Below, piece after piece: positions 47,579-58,893 of a stretch of 64,000 bases of DNA (its first letter is position 1; every line of letters begins with the position of its first letter). Location of the stretch: positions 14,322,001 to 14,386,000 of the forward strand of contig CM053813.1 of NCBI GenBank assembly GCA_028671895.1. The letters run 5' to 3'. This DNA comes from Oenanthe sinensis. Its lineage: Eukaryota > Streptophyta > Magnoliopsida > Apiales > Apiaceae. Made by a program: the position numbers and the translations under genes. The notes beneath the pieces were generated by a model. The model ran no database searches, was not told where the DNA came from, and saw nothing but the letters and a program-made list of their open reading frames with translations.

Positions 47579-50477
47579 CTATCTTTTATCATTTTTCCGG
47601 TTGGGCTTAGTGTCGCTAGGTAATGTACCTTGAGGACGGTTATTCAGCGCACTAGCCAATTGACCCACTTGCATCTCCAAATCTCTCATAGATGCACTTT
47701 GACTTTGAATCAAAGCATCAGTTTTCTGCATGTACTGAAGAAGAAGATCTTCAGTTGTTGGCTTCTTTTCTATATCATGTGACCTTTGATTATGTTGAAA
47801 GCCTGGTGGAGCATTAGGCTTGTATGCCATGTTTGGTCTAACATTGTTATTCCATGAAAAATTGGGATGATTTCTCCAACCAGGATTGTATGTGTTGGAA
47901 TACGGGCTATTTTGCTGATTGCTAGAATTCCCCACATAATTCACAGTATTAGATTGTGTCACATCATGATAAATCAATGGACATTGCTGAGTTAGATGTC
48001 CTTCCCCACACATATCACAAAACATAGGTACATTTTGAACCTGATGAGCTGGATGAATGTGTTGTTGTCTATCCATAGATAAAGACTCAAGCTTTTTGTT
48101 TAAAGCTTCAAATTGAGAAACCATCTGAGCAGAGAAAGATGTCAAAGGATCAACTTCATACAAACCTGCTGTTGGGTTCCGAGGCATAAAACGCAGCGGA
48201 TAAACGTAAATATAATGAAAATTTTCGGAACCCTAACGCAGGATCATGTATAAGATTGGACGGATTATGGTGATAATCGAATCATACCTATTACGATCTT
48301 GAATGTCACGAACTCAACGGAGATCCTTGCTATCACGACTTGTGTCTTCCTCTCGAAAACACCTCTATGGTATCCACACGAGCACCTTCAAGAGCGTCTC
48401 ACGATCTTGATTACGGAGTGGATGTACTAGCAAACCTTTGATAATTCGAATTGTCTTCCTGCCTCTTTGCTGCCTCTTCTAGGGTTTTTCTATCAAAAAC
48501 GTGTTATGCCTCTTAACCCTACATTATCTATTTATAATGTTTGGTTAACATGCCCATAGCAGCAAAACCTAACCCATGTAGGTCTAGGAAAATAATAAAA
48601 CGAATTTTATTATTTAATTAATAACTAAGTCATACTTAATTATTATGGGCAGAAATACAATTCTAATTTGAATTTATATTATCTTAATTAATTAAGTCTC
48701 ACTTAATTAATATAATAAAAATTCAAATAATTATCAATTAATTTAAATCTATAATTTAAATTAACTATTCCTCTAAGTGCTCTTTGCGTGTGACCCTATA
48801 GGCTATTATTTAATTGGCAATAATTTTATTCTCCAATAAAAGTATAAACAATGAGCGGCATCTAGTAATACATCATTGCTACGCAATTAAACAATAATTA
48901 AATCGTGATTCGATAAAACCTTTCGTGATTAATGTCTCGTGTAATATAATCCTTTTTAACCATATATATTATAGATTAAACTCGAGGCATGTATTTAGTC
49001 ATCCTCTTCAACATTTAATCCGGGTTTACTTGATCCATGAGTAGACTATGAAAACAAATCATTATTTGAGCACGGCCATGCATTTTATAGTCTCACTCAA
49101 TCAAGAGGCCAATAATATCTCTCCTAATTATAGGAGGGTTAAATCATTTATCTATCATTCATATTTCTCATACGACTCATGATATACCCGATGTCCACTT
49201 TTATCATTACCCGGTCAAAGGTAACTTTTAATGTAGTCAAAGTATATTAATCCTCGTATAAAAATATAATGATCTCAAGTCAGAGGATCATTACACCATT
49301 ATCACTGTGAGTCTTTCTTATGACTTTATTAAACATGAAGAATCTCACTGTGGGTCTGTCCAGTACCATGTACTCCTGCATGTACCTATGTGTTGACTTT
49401 AGTATCCCCATACTTATAACCAATGAGATGTGGTTATCTGTCAAACAACATACTAGTCTATTTATGTATTATTATTGTCCTATAATAATAATACTCGACT
49501 AGGGACATTTAAGAATATGATATATTATATAATCTCAAGTTCAAGTCATGTACTAAACTATACAATGTGTATCATGATTCTAAGGACATTTATTATGCTA
49601 ACAAATATATCGCAGTAATTAAAGTCATAATAAATATGTTTATTGAATAATCAATTGACATAAAGGTTTATCAAAATAAACATTGTATTGCCTCTAGGGC
49701 ACCTACACCAACACCTGCTACCTTCTTTGAACTTTTCCGGTCATAGGCTCTGCAATTATTTGAAGTAATGTCTTCTAATATCTCAAAAGCATCTTCAGGA
49801 TATTGGTTTATCAATGAGCCTCTAGCTGCACCATCAACTTGAGTAGCACACTGTATTGTCAACCCATTATAAAATGTACGAATCTTTTGTTGATCAGAAA
49901 GTCCATGATGTGGACATTTCTGTAAAAGATCTTTGAACCTCTCATAGGCTTCGTACAAAGACTCCATATCATGCTGCTGAAAATTTTGAATTTCTTTCAT
50001 CAACCTTTTTGTCTTGGCTGGAGAAAAGTACTTGTTTAAGAATTTTTCAACAAGCTGGTTCCATGTTGTGATAGAGTTGTTTGGTAGAGAATCTAACCAT
50101 TCTCGTGCTCTTCCTTCCAATGAACGGCTAAACAATCTCAATCTGATAGCCTCTTCAGAAACACCATTCACCTTGAAATTATCAACAATCTCAAGAAAAT
50201 TTCTCAAATGAGCATTATGATCTTCAGCTGATAGGCCATTAAATTTGTTGTCCCTAATAACTTGCATAGTTGCTGAATCAACATGAAAATTATTTGTTGC
50301 AATAGCTGGCCTTGCAATACTCGAATGGATGCCATCGAAAGAGGGCATTATATATTCCTTAACTCGCCGACGCTGAGGAGGAGAAGGTGGATCATTATTA
50401 TCACCCATTGTGGATGAATGATTTCGAGCTTCCTTAGCTTTCCTTCTGTTCCTTCTTACAGTTTTCTCAATCTCCAA
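47579..50477 (-). pseudogene. Element F gag, split by solo LTR B2
   Basis: The N-terminal part (50477-49714) has the Ty3/gypsy gag fold: REWLDSLPNNSITTWNQLVE, KFLNKYFSPAKT and the RFKDLLQKCPHHGL region. B2 interrupts after RKSSKKVAG. The frame resumes at LYEVDPLTSFSAQMV and reaches a CX2CX4HX4C knuckle (CDMCGEGHLTQQC, about 48010-47970). A TAG at 47579 precedes HCKAITLRSG, which starts the protease region. Removing B2 and one copy of CCTGC restores an open frame, so gag was intact when B2 inserted. Confidence 0.9.
48170..49713 (-). mobile_element. B2: Angela-like solo LTR in gag of F
   Basis: It is bounded by a perfect target duplication CCTGC (48165-48169, 49714-49718). On the minus strand it starts TGTTGGTGTAGGTGCCCTAG with AGGCAATAC, the Angela-type LTR start, and ends CGGAACCCAACA. 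A TATA box TATAAATAG (minus) lies at about 48529-48537. No PBS or coding sequence is attached, so it arose by LTR-LTR recombination. Confidence 0.92.
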
Positions 50478-50620
50478 ATCAAGTGGAATAAGTGAAGACG
50501 AACCAAATCTACGTATACAACGTTAACTCCTGTAAATTTTTAACAAAAGAACAATAAGTAACTTGATCTTAAAATACTAAATAGTGCAATGATATTAACA
50601 AATAAATACTTAAAAATAGC

Positions 50621-50637
50621 CCCCGGCAGCGGCGCCA
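50621..50637 (-). promoter_or_regulatory. PBS of F
   Basis: The minus strand reads TGGCGCCGCTGCCGGGG, close to the complement of tRNA-Asp as used by Athila-type elements. It is six bases inside the 5' LTR. Confidence 0.85.
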
Positions 50638-50643
50638 AAAACT

Positions 50644-51960
50644 TGTTAGCGATTTTACAACCTATAAGCAAGTGCACGTATCTAAACAAGTAGTATATAA
50701 ATTCGTTCCCACGAGGACTAACTTTAAGTTGCTAAATACCACACAATATTGTTCAATTAATTCAAGTCAAATAACAATAGATTTTAGAAAATGATAATTA
50801 TCACTAAAACTAAACTAACACAAATAAATTACCAAGATTAACAAAACTAGGCCTTCAACTTCATCAAATATTCTTTAATAAATACTTTAGCATCTCTATT
50901 TTAGTGCTTCAATTGCTAGTCCAAGGCATACAAATATCCACATGGACCTTCTGAATCTCAAGTGATTCTAACTCATAAGATTAACTCTCATATTCATATG
51001 TAGAATTTAAATCCATGAGCAGCATTAACACATAACCTTAATATGACTACCTAAGGTATTTAGGTATATTCCTATCCTAAACACAAATTAACATATTGTT
51101 AATCTCAAGTTATAGAAATTCGGTCTTTATTTAAGCTACTTTTCCAAGCCAACCTAAATAACCAATTCAATTTCAAGATTGATCATTCCCTGAAAAGCAT
51201 TAAGAATAAATTACTATAAACAATTGTAATCAACACCAAAATAGAGAATTAAAGAATACTTATATATTAACACAAGAATCCATTAAAGGCCTAGATAGAG
51301 ATTTAGTTCGACATCACACCAAAGAGTACTAAATACAAGAAGAAAGACATGATATCAAGTTTACAATAAAGAAAAGTGAAGAAGAGAAGATAAAACTCAA
51401 GAATCCTTCTTCTCTCTATTGCTATTCTCCCTTGAATGCTTCACCTCTGTTCTTCCGTGTAACTGCTCGGGCTATGTGCATGTATCGCTCTCTCTAATAT
51501 CATGTCCTTATCTCATTAACTCAATAATCATTATCTCATCTATTCTACAAGTGTTTTTAATAAATTATTTAGAATACAAGAAAGAATTCCTAATTACAAT
51601 ATAATTCTAATTAAGAAATTCGTAGGCTTCTGTTGCTGGGCTTTTTTGGGCAGATGAGAGCAGATTTAAATATTGATCCCATGGTAGAAATAAAGGTCTT
51701 CTTCCAAGCTTTTCAATGACTGTTTATGGGCCTAAAACGGAGTTATAGAACTCTAGATAAAGCCCAAACAATAAAAACTGTGCAAGCTGTCCAAAAATCC
51801 TAATTTTGCATTAATTAAGCCCAAAAATTCCACTTCAAGCTCCAAATCATTAATTTCTTGTAACCTGCAATAAAATATTAAAACACATAAATAAAATCCA
51901 ATTTCATGCAAAATTACTTAAAAATATACTGATAAACTCATAATAAATATCTACTTATCA
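50644..51960 (-). repeat. 5' LTR of F
   Basis: Direct repeat of 38534-39852, about 97 percent identical by eye. Its outer flank TGTGC (51961-51965) matches the left side. Confidence 0.93.
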
Positions 51961-51965
51961 TGTGC

Positions 51966-52105
51966 AAGTATAACAAAATATGAATTTTACAAACAATTAA
52001 TTCACTTGTTTATTTTCTAAGGAAAAAAAAATACTCTTAGAGCTTTTTCAAGAACCCTAGATTATTTCTTCAAGAATTTTCATCTTCCTCAACTCAACAA
52101 CTTCA
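51966..52105 (+). other. Pol/env spacer of E, right part
   Basis: It continues E after F and leads into the env-like ATG at 52106. No gene; it includes an A run and a CTTCTTCAAG stretch. Confidence 0.6.
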
Positions 52106-55100
52106 ATGGCTGTTCAATCCACTGTTATAAGAGGGCCCAAGGCTATTGCATTCATCTTTTGATATTATAAACTCTGTGTTTAATTTGTTGGGATCCGGAC
52201 AAATATACGCAGCGGAATTACGCTAAATAATATAAAAAAATAACGAATCCCAAACGCAGGATCCATGTATAATTGGCGGATGATTATGAAGAATCAGATG
52301 TGTACCTTATTAAAGCTTTCCTTATGATGATTATAGAGGTCCAGAAGTGATGAATCACAACAGCCATTCACAAAGATCTACTCTCTATCGGTATCCACAC
52401 GAACATCGTATCGTCTAACGATCACCGGAGTTAGGTACTAGCTTGTTTCTGCCTCTTTGTCTCTCTCTTTCTGTAGCCTCTCAAAAACGTAGAGCTGCTA
52501 GGGTTTTTCTCAAAACAAAATTTATAAAAACTGTAACCCTAAACTATACATCTTTATGTGTATATAGGGGAGAGAGAGACTTGGGCCAAAACCCTAATCT
52601 GATTGGACCTTTTAAAACCCATTCAGATTTCGGATTTATATTCTTATTAAATTTGAATTCTAATATGTATATAATTAATCAAGTCTCACTTAATTAATTA
52701 AATAAATAAATTCGAATTAATAATAATAACAGTATTTAAATTCATAATTTAAATAACACTCCGTTTAAACATTCTTTGTGTGTGACCCTTTAGGTTATTA
52801 TTACGTTGGCAATAATTTTATTTTCTAATAATAAAATTATAAACAATGAGTGGCATCTATTAATACATCATTGCTACCCAAGTAATAATAATAATTGGTG
52901 ATTCAATTAAACCTTTCCTGAATAATGTACAATATAATATAATTCATTTAACCTTATATTATAGATCAAACTCGAGGCATGTATTGTGTCATCCTCTTCA
53001 ATGTTTAATCCGGGTTTCCTTGATCAATGAGTAGACTATTAATCAAATCAACATTTGAGCATGGCCATGCATTTTATAGTCTCACTCAATCAAGAGACCA
53101 ATAATATCACTCCTAAAATAGGACGGTTAAATCCTATATCTATCATTCATATTTCTCATACGATTCATAGCATACCCAATGTCCACCTTTATCATTACCC
53201 GGTTACTGGTAACTTTGAGTGTAATCAAAGTATATTAATTCTCGTATAGAAATATAATGATTTCATGTCAAAGGATTTTTACATCATTATCACAATGAGA
53301 ATTTATTATGACACTTATTAACATTTAGATTCTCATAGCGGGTCTGTCCAGCATTGAGACATGCACTTATGTTCTTGACTTTAGTATCACCATACCTTTG
53401 ACCAATGAGATGTGGTCATCAGTCAACAAACATGCTAGTCTTATTGCATTATTATTATCCTTAAATAATAATACTCGACTAGGGACTTTTAAGAATATAA
53501 TACTGTTAATATAATCTCATTTTAAAGTCACATACTTGAAGATATATAATTCGCATTAATATTCTAAGGACATTTATTATGTTTTCAATTTATAACTTAG
53601 TAAATAAAGACATAATAAATATTAATTAAATAATCAAGTAAACATAATCCTTAATTGTTTATCATAAAGTATTGTTTCTAGGACACCAACACTAACATAA
53701 TTTGCCTGTGAAGACACCATTTGATAAAACAATTGATGACTCAGAAATCAAAAGCATATTTAAATCATTAGGTTATTCTGCTAGCTTGTATAACATGAGT
53801 AAAATTACTAGGCCTTACTCAAGGAAATAATGGTCTTTATTTTTTGATCAAATTGCTAAATATTTCATTGGTAAGTGTAGTGGTTTTGATACTATTACAT
53901 TTATTACCTATCAAATTGGTCACACTCTTCTATTTGATAAAGTGATCAACATTGGTGATATGTTACTTCACTCAAATAGGAGCAAAATTGAATAATGTGC
54001 AGGAGGGCAGGAAGAAGGTCTAGTATCATAGATTCCTTATGCTTCTTCTTAATCACTTCATTCCTAATATGTCTATCAAGCTTGCAGATGACCATTGTAT
54101 GCATGCTTATAGACAACAAAGGAGGATATTCTATGATATTAAGAGAATAGACGACAAAAAGAAGAGTCTACCTGACATGGTTCCTGCAGAGCCAGAATCT
54201 GAAAGACAAAAATATCCTGAACCAGAGTCTAATGTTGAGTCAGAGTCTAGACTGCCTTTAGACTCTGATCATGAACATTTTGGGAAGGAATGTCATTGGA
54301 TGCAGCCTCATATCTCATTGATCAAATCATTACTCCAACCGATGAGGTGATGTTATTCTTATATCCTTTGGTGGAATCAGTTGAAGATTCAGAGCAATAT
54401 AAGACTAAATCTTAAGTCTTGGATCTTCTTACTACCTATGATTCCCTAAGGAAGAAAATAGAGATGAAGCTACCAATGTCTGCACAAGATGTGGTCATAA
54501 ATCTATATAGCTACCTCTTCCATTCTTCATTTCAAACTCAAGCAGCTGGGGTCATAGAAGGCAGGACATCTGAAGTTCTCAAAGCACTTGGTATGCCAGA
54601 CTCTTAGAAGCCAAAATCTAAAAAGGTTAAAATGATCAAAATCCTAAAAAGGAGAGAATCAAAGTTTATTGCTGAGTTGGAAACTGAGATTGAGCAACCA
54701 ATTTTTGACTATGAAGCAATTTGAAAAAATGGGGTTACCTACAAGACAGCCATTGTATGGATTTCCACTATCTAGCCTCTTCCAAGGAAGGTGGTTGATC
54801 ACCTTGTCCATAATGTAGGGAAGATGGCCAACAAATATATTTATCCAACCTAACAGAGTAGATTGGATCAACTTAAGGGCTCTTATTATCAGAAAATTAC
54901 AAGGGACCTGTAGGATCTCTTTCATTTGACTCATGGCCAGGCCATCAATGCAATCCATGCCAGGACTTTTGTTAATGCAACTTGGATGCATTAACACAGG
55001 TAGAACCACAGGAGGTAGCATGTGATGGAAGGAAGTTGGGAGATGTGACTAGTGCACCTGTGGTGACTAGTGAAAAAGGTGCTCAGTCTGCCTCACCTAC

Positions 55101-57720
55101 ACAAGAACCACCTAGTTAGAGGTTGCGTGATAGTGGGGTAGGGGAGCATACTGATAGGCCCTCTTTGCTAACTCAACAGAATGATGATGAGAACCCTAGT
55201 GATATGGGATGACAGACTCTGATGGATGCTAATGAAGAAATTTCACAATCAATTTTTTCAGAGTTTATCCACCTTGAGGGGGAGTCTCATGCACCAATTG
55301 TCAAAGATGGTGACACTAAGACTCTGGCTTCTAATAAAGTCATACTAAAGCAGTCAGAGTCTATAGTAGACCCTGAGGCTGGATAATATAGCCAACAGAC
55401 TCTGATAAGAGAGAAGAGACTAGTATGGGATCTAAGTCTGTTGATTCTTACCCCTTGGTGGAAATAGCTTTCAGATATTTGAAGGGTTCCCCTCCATCAA
55501 GGTGGTTCAAGTATTGACACATAATTTCATTCCCTTAACCCCCCTTTTGTAGGACTTATGAGTGCACCCACCCAAATCAGTCAAAAAATTGAAAATGAGT
55601 GGTTGGCACTGATCCAGGCAAAAGGAGAGGTAGATAAGGATGTAGAGAGCCTGAGTGAGATTGAAAAAGTGGGTCTCCAACTCCACTGTGAGAATGTGAG
55701 ATTAGGGTATCCTGAACCTAACTTCACTTATTGGGATCAAGATTTTCCCAAGAGTTGGTCCAATGAGTTGGAGCAGGGAATGGATGAAAACACTTATACT
55801 TTTATTTTTTAAATTGGCAAGAAGGAGGAGGCTCTAGCTACTGAGAAATATTTTACACAAAGGCCACAACTTCATTTGGTGGATTCTCTAGCCAGGATAG
55901 CAAATAGAGTCAGGGAGACTCTGGTGGATGATTCACATATACAACCTGGTACTGAATCTTTGAAGTCAGGACAACCTATCTTAATCATGTCAATTTAGGC
56001 AAGACTTCCAAAGTCTACAGGTGTTAATCACTAAGTTAAGGAGTCAGGGTCTATAGTCCCTTATGCAGTATCAGAGTCTATATTTCCATTAGAGTTTACA
56101 CCTCCAATAACAACAATAGAGCATGTTGATGTTGTTTATGATTCAGCCTCTGATGATGAAGAGGAGGTGCATCCATCTTTCAATTACTTTGATCAAGTGT
56201 TTCCTCAATCTTGGAAGACATCACAGACTAAGGGAATTGATGATGAAGATACTTTTGATGTATACTAGATATTCATAAATCTGAGAGAGTGAAATATTTT
56301 CAAAAGAAGTCCTTCTTGCAAGAGCATGGTCACTATCATGGTGAGAAGCCTGATGCTTCTCTACTTGAAGAAGAAAGAGATGTGGTTGCTGAACTCAGCT
56401 GTGCACAGGCTAAACTAGCTGTTGTGGTCACATATATATCTCAAATCCAAACTAAGGTGACCAATATGAATACTACCACTGCTCTACTCCAAACAAAGTT
56501 TGAAACTTTGCACTCTCTTCAACAGTCTAAGAATGTTGTTGTGAAAGATTCATTTGCTGATTTCAAGGCTAAATAGACAACTCTCTAACTGCCAAGGTGG
56601 ATTAGGTTATCACTGCCCAAGCCAAATCACTTTTGTTCTTGAAAACATTCTTTTAGCTGTCATAGGGGGTGATTATGTCAAAAAGGAGGAGAAGATGGAG
56701 GCTGGTGATGAATCTTGAAGAAGGAGTAATAAGGATGAGAGTTGCAAGGATGGAGACAATCCAACGGGAGTTAAAAGGAGGAGAGATGATGATGATGATA
56801 AGGATGATTCTCATGGTCCTAGGGGACCTGGTGGTGTACTGGACATGAGAAATCAGGGTCTAAGCTAGACTTTGATAAGCAAAGAAAGAGATCAGACTCT
56901 GATACAATTCAAAGTCAAGAAATTCAAGAACCTAGCTACTGAAAATGTAGACAATCAAATCTTCAATTGAGAGCCAGGAAGAAGAGAGGGCTTGGAGGTT
57001 TTGCAGAGTCTGACATTGATAGAACCACAACTCTAACTAAGGATCCTCAATACTTGACAGATAGGCAGTTTGAGAAGATTATAAAAAACACTTGAACAAA
57101 GTGAAATCTACTCAAATTGTCTATAATTGTTTTTAAAGAAAGGTGTTAGGAGGTCAGGGATGTACAAAAAAGTGAAGAATGAAATGTTAGTGTACTTCCT
57201 GGGAGGAGGGTCTATTAGGTGGATTAATCAATCAAACTTCATCTTCTTCAAATAGGCTGAAGAACTACAATATGTTAGGTTTCTCTTACAGATATCTTAT
57301 GAGGTGAATAGAAGTAAAGAAGATGTTACAAACAAATGTTTCAAGGAAATTAACAGGAAGATGACTCTACACAGATAAACAAATAAGTAAATGGGTAAAT
57401 TCACTTTGAAATTTATTAATGATTATGAGAATGACCAGAACATGCCACTGAAGGTAAATGAGATAAAATTTAGATAATGTGTGGATCATTACATTGGATT
57501 TCAGCCCATGAGTGGAAAGTCAAGTGTCTTGGTGCTGAAAGATTTGAAGGAGCAGGAGTGCAATGACAATGATCTGAAAGCAGTTTACTATCAAATCATA
57601 AGTGACACTGATGAGTTGAAGGAGTTAAAAAAAATTATTGGAGAAGCTCTAGCCATTATTGAAGAAAACATGTTGAATTCATTTCTAAGAAACAATAAGG
57701 GTTTTGAGAAGATCAGTTAG
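52106..57720 (+). pseudogene. Env-like ORF of E, degraded and split by B3
   Basis: It starts MAVQSTVIRGPKAIAF at 52106 and is interrupted by a stop and by B3. After B3 it continues with TPFDKTIDDSEIKS and the SLFFDQIAKYFIGK...FDTIT block, which parallels the env-like ORFs of A and D. Many stops and shifts follow. Longer open pieces are 55558-55812, 56289-56576 and 57481-57720, the last ending NNKGFEKIS just before the polypurine tract. Without B3 it would be about 1,370 codons. Acidic linkers such as PEPESNVESESR and LPLDSD are written with the element's own AGAGTCTA/AGACTCTG word. Function unknown. Confidence 0.7.
52186..53697 (-). mobile_element. B3: Angela-like solo LTR in env-like ORF of E
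   Basis: Perfect target duplication TAATT (52181-52185, 53698-53702). On the minus strand it starts TGTTAGTGTTGGTGTCCTAG and ends GGATCCCAACA. It is of the same broad family as B1 and B2 but not identical to either. A TATA-like site on the minus strand is near 52558-52566. Confidence 0.92.
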
Positions 57721-57844
57721 GTAGAAATTCTTTTTCCTTTGTAATTTTTAATAATGTTCTAGATTAACTGTTTCAATCTTTAGTTTTCACATCATCAAAC
57801 CTTGATTTACGCTTAAATTTTATAAAGTATAAATATGGGGAGAT
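57721..57844 (+). promoter_or_regulatory. 3' untranslated end and polypurine tract of E
   Basis: A short non-coding tail after the env-like stop. The purine-rich AAATATGGGGAGA at 57831-57843 sits directly before the 3' LTR. Confidence 0.75.
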
Positions 57845-58590
57845 TGTTAGGAATATATTCATTTGATGATGTACAAAATACTATAACGAGTCTAGCATAG
57901 AGATATCTATAATAGAATAAGTCTTTCTAGTCTCTGATCAAAGCAAATATAAATCAGAGTCTAGTTAGTCCCTGTACAGGTATCAAGAGTATTTGTACTT
58001 AGAAGATTTTCTGAAGAAATAAAACCAGAGTCTGGACGCAAATCAGAGTCTAGAGTTCAATCAGAGTCTATAGACTACGACAGTCTATAGTCTCTCAGAG
58101 TCTGAAGGTTTCAGAGTCTATAAAGCTGAAGCTGAATTTGGAAGATAATCACAATAATGAAAAGTCTTCGAAGATAAAGGTAAATATATTGAAGATGTGT
58201 TATGAAAAGGAAGGAGAATTACAGAATGAAACTGTTAGAATAATTAGGAATTCTTTTCCTATTGTAATTTGATTTTCTGTTATTAGTTGATAGACAGTTC
58301 TCTATATAAACACTCTATGTAACCTAATTTATTTTGTCAAAGTTTTTGAGAGCATAGAGATAGAGAGAGTTGCAGTGAGAAACACATAGAATCTGCTAGG
58401 GTTTGTGAACACCCTAGGAGAGATTGCCTTCATACATCAATAATACAAATAATATTTATTCATATCTTTGTGTTTGATCTTTATTCTTAATTAAAAGCTT
58501 TAATCTATAGTGATTTGATTTTAATCAGGCAAAAAGAGCATACAATTATTCAAACCCCCTCCCCCTTCTACTTGTGTAATTAGGAAAACA
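57845..58590 (+). repeat. 3' LTR of element E
   Basis: It starts TGTTAGGAATATATTC and ends TAGGAAAACA, 746 bases, and aligns along its length with the G LTR at 60565-61305. It has about eight CAGAGTCT words (57890-58125), a TATA box TATATAAA at 58303-58310, and the C run plus TTCTACTTGTG near the end. Confidence 0.88.
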
Positions 58591-58893
58591 AAGTGTTCAA
58601 GTTTTAGAAGATTCAAGAGCAATTTAATTCTAAAGCAAGAAAGGTTATGGAACAAAGTAATTATGTTAGTATATTTGGAATTTAAGATCTCAATCAGGGT
58701 TAGTCACTTATGAACTAGATTAGTGCATCAAGTGTCAACCACAGGGGACTGGAATTCAATAGTAATATAATTGCATAGCTATATTTGACAAAAGAAAATT
58801 AATCAAGGAAGCTTTATTTAATTAGAGTATTTCAAGTCAAATTTGGGAAAACATGAGAAAAGTTTTTAAGTGCAAACATTGGTGCTACTACAG
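58591..58893 (+). repeat. Sirevirus LTR fragment hosting E and H
   Basis: No gene. It contains the conserved LTR block in plus orientation (58699-58737), as found on the minus strand in C, C2 and H. It is therefore read as the first part of yet another plus-strand LTR into which E and H inserted. Confidence 0.5.

Larger units (their letters stand above)
38534..51960 (-). mobile_element. Element F: Athila-like Ty3/gypsy retrotransposon
   Basis: It has two LTRs of about 1.32 kb and a perfect target duplication TGTGC (38529-38533, 51961-51965). The PBS matches Asp tRNA, and gag, pol with integrase last, and a downstream ORF all read on the minus strand. Without the solo LTR B2 it is about 11.9 kb. 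LTRs differ at roughly 35-40 positions by eye count (near 3 percent), so it is of similar age to A. A few nonsense codons and frameshifts disable pol. Confidence 0.93.
37530..58590 (+). mobile_element. Element E: Sirevirus-type Copia element, 5' part off-window
   Basis: Its plus-strand order here is RT/RNase H tail, spacer, env-like ORF, polypurine tract and 3' LTR. It is interrupted by F (38534-51960) and B3 (52186-53697), and its left part is separated by D. The 3' LTR is of the same family as the LTR of G. Confidence 0.85.
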
